From: Roseiflexus sp.
GTDB taxonomy: Bacteria > Chloroflexota > Chloroflexia > Chloroflexales > Roseiflexaceae
Reading direction: 5' to 3'
DNA length: 58,368 nt
NCBI GenBank assembly: GCA_017743475.1
Contig: JAGHYV010000022.1
Coordinates: forward strand, 1-58,368
A model generated the notes under the pieces. That model worked only from the letters and a program-made list of their open reading frames with translations, searched no databases and was not told where the DNA came from. Made by a program: the position numbers and the translations under genes. Below are positions 53,252 through 58,368 of this stretch, piece after piece (within the stretch, counting starts at the first letter, position 1; every line of letters starts with the position of its first letter).

Positions 53252-53503
53252 ATGTACTGTGTGGAGAATCTTCGTCATTGCCCTTACCAGCGTCTGTTGA
53301 ACGTCGTACTTCGATATCGAGCGTTTAGAGGTTATGCTCGCTTTGCAGAAACGTTCATCGCCGGGTTTGCCGAGCCAATCCGCATTCGCTGTATGCTGGA
53401 TGGAACGGAAGCATATGTGTGTGACAGATGCTGGAATGCTGTCTACCGCTTAGAGCTTGAGCGTCGACAGTTGAGGGAAGGCGCTCACAGGTCCGCCCTT
53501 TGA
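53252..53503 (+). CDS. Small hypothetical protein with a CxxC pair
   Basis: 83 residues from ATG 53252 (TTG 53231 is possible). RHCPYQRLLNVVLRYRAFRG and FAEPIRIRCMLDGTEAYVCD, followed by RCWNAVYRLELERRQLRE. The CDRC pair and an earlier Cys may bind zinc. I do not recognise a family. Its stop overlaps a perfect 11-bp hairpin, and the MFS gene starts 24 bp later. Could be a genuine small gene of the cassette or a decayed one. Confidence 0.4.
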   Translation: MYCVENLRHCPYQRLLNVVLRYRAFRGYARFAETFIAGFAEPIRIRCMLDGTEAYVCDRCWNAVYRLELERRQLREGAHRSAL

Positions 53504-53511
53504 GCGCCTTC
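53477..53511 (+). promoter_or_regulatory. Hairpin between the small gene and the MFS gene
   Basis: GAAGGCGCTCA (53477-53487) and TGAGCGCCTTC (53501-53511), perfect over 11 bp, 13-nt loop. It precedes the MFS ATG by 16 nt and could attenuate or protect the message. Confidence 0.55.
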
Positions 53512-53526
53512 TGCATTGTTGTGCTA

Positions 53527-54798
53527 ATGAAGCTTCTTTCCGACACAGTGCGGGAACGGTCGGTTTGGGCCAATCGTGATTTTTTGTATCTCTGGGGCGC
53601 CACTGTCATCAGCCAGCTTGGCACACAGATCACCTTCCTCGGTTTGCCGTTCCTCGCTGTCACAATGCTGAACGCCACGCCGCTCCAAACCAGTGTGCTG
53701 GCAATGCTCGGCTGGGTACCAGTGGTCGCGCTGGGGTTCGTCGCCGGGGCGATCATCGACCGCGGTCGCCGTCAGCCGGTGCTGATCTGGTGCGATGTGG
53801 CGCGGGCAGTGGTCATGCTAACCGTCCCAGTCGCCTACCTGTTTGGCGGGCTTTCGCTTTGGCAGCTCTATGCAGTGGTGCTGCTGATGGGCGTGTTCAG
53901 CACCTTTTTCGACACGGCATACCAGGCGCGCGTACCCTCTCTGGTACCCGACACGCAACTGGTTGCGGCCAATAGCGGGCTTGAGATCGCCCAGTCGGGC
54001 ACCCGCATCGTCGGTCCCGGGCTGGCGGGCGCGTTGATTGCGCTGCTCACCGCACCACTGGCGATCCTGCTCGACGCTCTGAGCTATCTCCTCTCGGCCC
54101 TGCTGCTTCTGGGCATCCGCGCGCCGGAATCCGTGTCCGATATGCCGCCGTCAGGGACACGCGCCGACCGACCCTTGCGCGTGGACATCAAAGAAGGGCT
54201 GGTGTTCTTCTGGCGCAAGCCATTGCTGCGCTCACTGGTAGGGTGTACGGTGCTAATGAGTGTTGGCTGGGCACTGGTCGAGGGCATTTTTCTGTTCTAC
54301 CTCATCCGCACGCTGGGACTTGACGCGGGGCTGACCGGTGTGATCTTCAGCGTCGGCAACGTAGGGTTGCTGGTCGCTGCCGCCGTGACCGGGCGCCTGG
54401 TTGGGCGCTGGGGGTTGGGACCGGTGGTGGGGAGCGCAGTGGTGCTGCACGCTGGTGGCATCCTGCTGATCGCGCTAGCGCCGCTGGCGCCGTTGCCCTT
54501 CCTGATCACAGGCTATCTGGTGCGGGCAGCGGCAGTGGTGGCCTACAACATCAGCCAGGTGACGATACGCCAGTGCGTCACGCCATCACAGATGCTCGGG
54601 CGCGTCACCGCGACGGCCCGGGTGATTAGCTGGTCGAGCATTCCCAGCGGGCTGATCATCGGCGGTCTGCTGGCGACAGCCATCGGGCTTCAAACAACAA
54701 TCTGGACAGGGGCGCTCCTCAGTTGCTGTGCTTGCATTCCGATGATCCTCGGCGGCGTGTGGCGAGTGCGCCGCCTGTCGGTTCCGAGCGCGTTGTAG
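53527..54798 (+). CDS. MFS transporter (drug/efflux type)
   Basis: 423 residues from ATG 53527 (TTG 53500 is in frame but within the hairpin). Twelve predicted membrane helices. LWGATVISQLGTQITFLGLP is the usual helix 1, and FVAGAIIDRGRRQPVLIWCD carries motif A (GxxxDRxGRRxxL). YQARVPSLVPDTQLVAANSG matches the DHA3/MefA-like macrolide efflux branch (EntS-type). Probably proton-driven efflux of a hydrophobic compound. Its 3' end and downstream site are duplicated as a remnant at 50414-50611. Confidence 0.88.
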   Translation: MKLLSDTVRERSVWANRDFLYLWGATVISQLGTQITFLGLPFLAVTMLNATPLQTSVLAMLGWVPVVALGFVAGAIIDRGRRQPVLIWCDVARAVVMLTVPVAYLFGGLSLWQLYAVVLLMGVFSTFFDTAYQARVPSLVPDTQLVAANSGLEIAQSGTRIVGPGLAGALIALLTAPLAILLDALSYLLSALLLLGIRAPESVSDMPPSGTRADRPLRVDIKEGLVFFWRKPLLRSLVGCTVLMSVGWALVEGIFLFYLIRTLGLDAGLTGVIFSVGNVGLLVAAAVTGRLVGRWGLGPVVGSAVVLHAGGILLIALAPLAPLPFLITGYLVRAAAVVAYNISQVTIRQCVTPSQMLGRVTATARVISWSSIPSGLIIGGLLATAIGLQTTIWTGALLSCCACIPMILGGVWRVRRLSVPSAL

Positions 54799-54938
54799 CG
54801 CCCCAACCTCTGCAGAAGCCAACAGAGGTGCAGCACGGGTGCGGCGCACGCAGCCCTGGCGCGCCTGCTCAACGTCCTGCGCTTCACCTGCGCTGCGGAG
54901 CGCAGCGGAGTGGCGTCGGGTGCAAGCGTGGGTTGGGC
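54741..54938 (+). repeat. 198-bp repeat, copy B
   Basis: End of the MFS gene, a 68-bp spacer and the attC-like site. Copy A is 50414-50611. Both copies are exactly 198 bp and both stop matching right after GTTGGGC. Confidence 0.9.
54867..54938. mobile_element. attC-like site, 72 bp, copy B
   Basis: GCTCAAC (54867-54873) and GTTGGGC (54932-54938) fit RYYYAAC and GTTRRRY exactly. Arm CGCTTCACC (54880-54888) pairs with GGTGCAAGCG (54919-54928) with one unpaired base; the centre is a CTGCGCT/AGCGCAG hairpin. It lies between the stop codons of the converging MFS and retropepsin-like genes, 8 nt from the latter, so it can be read as the attC of either. On the minus strand the unpaired base is in the L''-like arm. 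Confidence 0.78.
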
Positions 54939-54945
54939 AGCGATG

Positions 54946-55671
54946 TTACCCCGCGACAAATGCTTTGCCTGCAAGCTTGTCAAATAGCCATCTGAAACCG
55001 CTCTTGAGCATTGCATTTGCACCAAACACCATGTCAATGCGACACCCAAGAACCTTTTCGATCGCCTGTAAATCAGCGGAAAAGCAATCAAAAGGTGGCA
55101 GAGCTGCATCGGCAATACGCAGACCAGAACAAAGGGACACCGTCTGCGTCGTTTTTGCACCGACAGCATCACCAATCTCTAGCTCAAAGGCTGGTTGCAG
55201 GTCGAGACCAAGCTCTTCAATGTGAGCAGAGTTGATCACCGAAAGACCTGCTCCTGTATCAAACAAAGCGGAGACCGTAGCATTTTGCGAAGCCAGTTGG
55301 ATCAGACAAATACCAGTGTCTTCCACAAACTTTGTGGGCAGTTCAAGCCACAATTCGCCTGATACTTGTTTGGGGAGCAAAATGCCCAGGAGACGAAAGT
55401 CGAAAATCAATGTTTGAGCGAAGATGGTAGACGCATCAAGCGTTACGTCTGAGTTGAAGGGTAAGGCGCTATCTGAAATTGGTTTCACGCGAGCACCCAC
55501 GCGGCGATTATAACCGAGAAAGCCAATCTCGATGGCTTCTACAGCTTCAAAGACTCTCTGTTCAAATGCGCTACCAATGGTTACTGTTCCTGTGCGCGGT
55601 AAGCTCTCGGCGAGTTTTGGCGAAATGGTTATGAGATTAGCGCCAGTATCAAGGTAAGCAAGCGTATTCAC
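54946..55671 (-). CDS. Retropepsin-like aspartyl protease with two DTG lobes
   Basis: 241 residues from GTG 55671. Two retropepsin-like halves: LAYLDTGANLITISPKLA (D8) and SALFDTGAGLSVINSAHIEE (D138), each with DTGA and a following Leu/Ile. Each half ends with an LLG- or FGxN-type loop (FDFRLLGILLP, MVFGANAML). Retropepsins normally dimerise from one-DTG chains, so two in a chain would make one complete active site. In frame upstream, ATG 55752 leads through 26 codons (SIINPAELTPLTIHEFKLFA) to a TAG directly before GTG 55671; that stretch looks like the missing first strand. So the gene may be interrupted. Confidence 0.75.
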   Translation of the reverse strand: MNTLAYLDTGANLITISPKLAESLPRTGTVTIGSAFEQRVFEAVEAIEIGFLGYNRRVGARVKPISDSALPFNSDVTLDASTIFAQTLIFDFRLLGILLPKQVSGELWLELPTKFVEDTGICLIQLASQNATVSALFDTGAGLSVINSAHIEELGLDLQPAFELEIGDAVGAKTTQTVSLCSGLRIADAALPPFDCFSADLQAIEKVLGCRIDMVFGANAMLKSGFRWLFDKLAGKAFVAG

Positions 55672-55752
55672 CTAGTTCACGCGTGCTGGCGCAAATAGCT
55701 TGAACTCATGAATAGTCAGTGGTGTCAACTCAGCGGGATTGATGATGCTCAT
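55672..55752 (-). pseudogene. N-terminal part of the retropepsin-like gene, cut by an in-frame TAG
   Basis: 26 codons, ATG 55752 to TAG 55674-55672, in the same frame as the main part with no gap. TIHEFKLFAPARVN continues into VNTLAYLDTG, as expected for the strand preceding the active-site loop. One base change (CAG or GAG to TAG) would explain it. Readthrough or restart at GTG are alternatives. Confidence 0.6.
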
Positions 55753-55796
55753 GCGAATTACTTTCGTTCATGCTGATAGTTACAGAAACGATAGCC

Positions 55797-55803
55797 GCCC
55801 AAC
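55797..55803 (-). mobile_element. GTTGGGC core upstream of the retropepsin-like gene
   Basis: On the minus strand GTTGGGC precedes the gene start by 45 nt, as a cassette's 5' border would. Arms of a full attC are not convincing to its right. Confidence 0.4.
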
Positions 55804-56495
55804 TACATATTAGATCGACGCGGCTTTTTATCCCTCCGCAGAGAATCAGACCGCAGCAACCTGATCCGCCATGGTTGTCTTCTTCGAATAGCTGTGCTCC
55901 GTGCGATCAAGGAAACAATCAGGATGCTTTATATCACGACTGCAATTGGACTGTCAATGTCCTTTTGACTGTCTTCCTGACTCACTTGAATATCCGCCCC
56001 CTTTGCACTCTTAACCACCGCCAGGCGGTAGGTCGTCGGATAATGGCAGCAAAGGATTCTTGATGCTGAGAATGCGCCCGGAGCGGGTCGCCCTTGCTGG
56101 CAAATACCACATCCCCTGCCTCACCGACCGCTTTCTGGCGCTACAATTGCGGTGCAGGCAGACCCGACGACCAACCACCACAGAGAGCGCCCGGACCACC
56201 CTGCCCGAAGCGCGTCTGACTCCATGGTGCCCCAGTCAGAAAGTGACTCAGGCTCGCTACACTCCCGGTGCCGACGATGGTGCGGAACAGGTTGGTCGAC
56301 GTGCGCGGGCCGTGACCCGGCATCAACGCTGCGCACCCTGCCTGCCGAAGAGACGCGACAGGATGCATCTGGTATCATTGTTCGAGAAAGGTGGTGCGGG
56401 AGGTATCCCGCGCCCTGCGCCCAACCAGGGTCGCGCAGCCACGTGAACAATCCGAACATTCAGGGTAACTGTTCACACCTGAGGGAACACGCGCG
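55804..56495. other. Intergenic region, no gene seen
   Basis: About 690 bp. A 97-codon plus frame (55770-56063) and others on both strands lack ribosome sites and known patterns. TGTTCACA at 56469-56476 pairs with TGTGAACA at 56564-56571 as an outer arm of the following palindrome. Confidence 0.45.
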
Positions 56496-56571
56496 CCTGG
56501 GAGCGAGGGCGGGACGCCCTCGTCGCGTCTACGAGATCAAGATGCCCTCGCTCCCAGGGGACATGTGAACA
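56496..56571. repeat. Dispersed palindromic element, copy 3
   Basis: Most regular copy: CTGGGAGCGAGGGC (56497-56510) pairs with GCCCTCGCTCCCAG (56544-56557), a perfect 14-bp inverted repeat, with GTCGCGTCTACGAG in the loop. TGTGAACA follows. 38 nt upstream of the methyltransferase gene. Confidence 0.9.
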
Positions 56572-56609
56572 CCTGCCATTCAGGTCATCGTTACCACAGA
56601 GGAGATGTC

Positions 56610-57275
56610 GTGACTGCCGAAAACTGGTTCAATCCTTTCGACAACCCCGAACTGGTTGCCGGTTATGAAACCTGGTACGAGACCGACGGGCGCACTGCCG
56701 ACATCGCCGAGCGTCGCCTGATCCGATGGTTGCTGTCGGGGGTGCCGCAGGCGCAGAGTCTGCTGGAGGTCGGCGTCGGGACTGGTCACTTTGCACGCTG
56801 GCTGGCATCGGAAGGGTATCGCGTTGCAGGAGTGGACCTGTCCGCGCCGATGATCGCCGAGGCTGCCCGTCGTGGCGGCGTGCTCCTGGTACGCGCAGAT
56901 GCGGAAGCGCTGCCGTTCCCCGATAATGCCTTCGACGGGGTGCTGCTGATCACCGCGCTGGAGTTCCTGCCACACCCCGAACGCGCATTGCAGGAGGCGG
57001 CGCGTGTGGCGCGGCATGGGATCATCCTGGGTGTGCTCAACCGCTGGCATCCCCTGGCATGGCAACGAAAACGCAGCGGATTGCCGGTCTGGCAGATTGC
57101 GCGTTTCTACACCCCTGCCGAACTTGAGCGCCTGGTGCGCCGGGTGCTGCATCCGTTCAACCTTCAGATAACGTGGCGTACCACACTGCTGCCCGGGCTG
57201 TGGTGGTATTCTTCACGCCTGCCACTAGGCGCTTTTACCGGTATGCGTGTGCTTCTCCTGAAACAGAAGGGGTGA
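56610..57275 (+). CDS. SAM-dependent methyltransferase (class I)
   Basis: 221 residues from GTG 56610, with GAGGAG upstream. SLLEVGVGTGHFARWLASEG (motif I, about 51-70), VAGVDLSAPMIAEAARRG (motif post-I) and LPFPDNAFDGVLLITALEFL (motifs II/III) mark a Methyltransf_11/UbiE-like enzyme. The C-terminal YTPAELERLVRRV is typical of the group. It methylates a small molecule in the cytoplasm; the substrate is unknown. The thiamine-binding gene starts 4 bp later, so both are in one operon. Confidence 0.88.
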   Translation: MTAENWFNPFDNPELVAGYETWYETDGRTADIAERRLIRWLLSGVPQAQSLLEVGVGTGHFARWLASEGYRVAGVDLSAPMIAEAARRGGVLLVRADAEALPFPDNAFDGVLLITALEFLPHPERALQEAARVARHGIILGVLNRWHPLAWQRKRSGLPVWQIARFYTPAELERLVRRVLHPFNLQITWRTTLLPGLWWYSSRLPLGAFTGMRVLLLKQKG

Positions 57276-57279
57276 AATC

Positions 57280-57567
57280 ATGGCGAATGAAGAACTATCC
57301 TATCCGTCCGGTCTGACCGCGCAGGTCAGCATCTACCCGTTACGCCAGCAGCATCTCAGCCCGGCTATCGATGCGGCGCTGGCGATCTGGCGCGACCGTG
57401 GATTGGATGTGCAACCGGGCGCTATGAGCACCCTGATCGCCGGTGATGAAACGTCAGTATGGGAAGCGCTGCGCGCGGCATTTGCGGCCGCAACAGCACT
57501 GGGGGAAACGGTTATGGTGATCACGGTGTCGAATGCCTGTCCCTGGACCCTGCCTGCGCAGGGGTAG
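57280..57567 (+). CDS. Thiamine-binding-like protein (MTH1187/YkoF family)
   Basis: 95 residues, the size of one YkoF/MTH1187 domain. LTAQVSIYPLRQQHLSPAID at the start and GLDVQPGAMSTLIAGDETSV are the family pattern; the end has the usual AxxxGETVMVITVSNAC. In YkoF two such domains bind a thiamine precursor; short homologues form dimers or tetramers. Together with the methyltransferase gene it may serve thiamine or another cofactor. Confidence 0.85.
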   Translation: MANEELSYPSGLTAQVSIYPLRQQHLSPAIDAALAIWRDRGLDVQPGAMSTLIAGDETSVWEALRAAFAAATALGETVMVITVSNACPWTLPAQG

Positions 57568-57675
57568 CGTGTGCTCAGCAACCTGGATGGGGAGAGGAGG
57601 ACAACTCACAGGGGTAGATCTTTTGGAAAGCCCCTGCGTACCATCTCCCGTTTCAGGCATCAGGACGCCCAAACT

Positions 57676-57704
57676 CCCCCTTCTCCCCTTGTGGGAGAAG
57701 GGGG
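57676..57704. repeat. Perfect 12-bp hairpin downstream of the thiamine-binding gene
   Basis: CCCCCTTCTCCC (57676-57687), loop CTTGT, GGGAGAAGGGGG (57693-57704). No T-run follows. Part of an intergenic repeat type common in such genomes. Confidence 0.75.
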
Positions 57705-57769
57705 TTGGGGGGATGAGGGGGCAAAGGCGCACGGGAATGCCGAGGGCTTATGATCTCTGAATAAATAAT

Positions 57770-58075
57770 CCGTTATAGCTCGCGCAGGCGGGCTTTGCCT
57801 TGCCTAGCCGAGGGGTTCACCCCGACGGCAAGAGGCGCATATCGGACTTAATTCTCAATCTCCATCAGCCCCACAGCAAGGGCGCATACCGGATTTATTT
57901 CTCAATCTCCATAATTTCGGTCTGCACTCCACCGGAAGCGGGCGTCTCGTGCGACACGGGGGATCCGGACGACGGTCAACGTATCTGAGAAATGCTGTCA
58001 TTATCTTAATCTTTATCCCGTCCCCGCCTGCCCTACGAGGGCGGGACGCCCGCGCTCCGTAGCACACAGCGTAGA
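57770..58075. repeat. Dispersed repeats shared with 35.6-35.9 kb
   Basis: 57779-57830 is related to 35617-35670, and 57933-58015 to 35835-35917, in the same order and orientation. 57896-57930 resembles the sequence after 35903. No gene is seen from 57568 to 58133. Confidence 0.6.
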
Positions 58076-58133
58076 GAGGGAACGAACACCGGTGGAGTGC
58101 GCACCGTGTTCTCCCAGAGTCGATATGACGCCC

Positions 58134-58368
58134 TTACGACCCCTCGACGCCTTCCTGCCTTTGGGCGTCCATGCCCGACGACTGGTCGCCTGGATGCGCA
58201 GTTTCACGCTCAGGCGCCGCTGCCGGGATCGCCTCATCTCCGTGCAACTGATCGACTGGCAGATCAGGCGCCCCATCGGAGAGCGACACTGGCTCTTCGG
58301 GGGCGGCAGGCATGGCGACATCGGACGACTCTGATGCAATATCCGGTTGCTGCGACATGACCGGGATA
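58134..58368 (-). CDS. Acidic, Pro/Ala-rich protein, possibly partial at the window edge
   Basis: The minus frame is open from the right edge. With ATG 58358 it codes 74 residues (SQQPDIASESSDVAMPAAPE, then EPVSLSDGAPDLPVDQLHGD), with many Glu, Asp, Pro and Ala, a disordered acidic segment. No membrane helix, no cysteine. It could be a short gene or the C-terminal end of a longer one beginning outside; no ribosome site can be judged at the edge. Confidence 0.45.
   Translation of the reverse strand, partial: IPVMSQQPDIASESSDVAMPAAPEEPVSLSDGAPDLPVDQLHGDEAIPAAAPERETAHPGDQSSGMDAQRQEGVEGS

Noticed and set aside
54690-55175. 161-codon minus-strand frame rich in Arg and Ala
   Set aside because: It runs across the attC-like repeat and the 3' ends of two real genes; the similar frame at 50306-50689 comes from the other copy of the same repeat.
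58092-58334. 80-codon plus-strand frame at the right edge
   Set aside because: Antisense to a longer acidic frame that is open to the window edge; no ribosome site.

Overview
The window is 58.4 kb of mostly high-GC bacterial DNA with some AT-richer patches. Gene style points to a filamentous phototroph-type Chloroflexota, most like Roseiflexus. The pointers are a polyhydroxyalkanoate (PHA) set beside a giant AAA/BTAD regulator, Uma2 and DUF711 proteins, secreted proteins of a type common in that group, many small toxin-antitoxin (TA) genes and noisy intergenic repeats. This assignment is by recognition, not proof. I saw no rRNA, tRNA or CRISPR array.

Layout. 1-11.3 kb is a cell-surface region: a partial gene ending in SEPRQ repeats, a GT-C-like membrane protein, a LuxR-HTH/kelch membrane protein, a secreted repeat protein, a lipoprotein, and an AT-rich minus-strand glycan operon (two GT2 glycosyltransferases, flippase, pyruvyltransferase). 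11.3-14.3 kb is a TrmB regulator plus P1B-4 metal ATPase behind a near-consensus promoter. 14.3-16.4 kb holds an MNT/HEPN pair between two copies of a hairpin repeat, a Uma2 protein, and a VapB antitoxin with a truncated VapC. 16.4-25.6 kb is mixed metabolism: nucleotidyltransferase-like protein, metallophosphoesterase, cyclase, permease, PAS-PAS-STAS sensor, ThuA, acyl-CoA ligase, ketopantoate reductase-like enzyme. 25.5-31.5 kb is the PHA block. 31.9-48.8 kb is largely housekeeping: ComB-like, DUF711, 2-hydroxyacid dehydrogenase, Pgi, TsaE, TsaB, aldehyde:ferredoxin oxidoreductase, FtsH, YebC, RuvC, plus a broken secreted/DUF5107 gene and a 79-bp tandem repeat.

The most unusual part is 48.8-55.8 kb, a patchwork of broken TA genes and attC-like recombination sites. 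A 128-bp attC-like hairpin with GTTAGCC cores follows a membrane-protein gene, and a second GTTAGCC core lies upstream of that gene, so the gene sits in what looks like an integron cassette. A 198-bp repeat (3' end of a transporter gene plus a 72-bp attC-like site) occurs twice, and the two copies diverge right after the core GTTGGGC. Between them lies a tandem duplication of a four-gene TA unit (DUF433, DUF5615, BrnT, BrnA). One copy has kept only DUF433/DUF5615 and the other only BrnT/BrnA. No integrase gene is in the window, so the region resembles a cluster of attC sites lacking an integrase.

55.8-58.4 kb holds a methyltransferase, a thiamine-binding-like protein, more intergenic repeats, and an acidic C-terminal coding region at the edge. 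Several genes have an extended -10 promoter only 7-9 nt before the ATG, suggesting leaderless transcripts.
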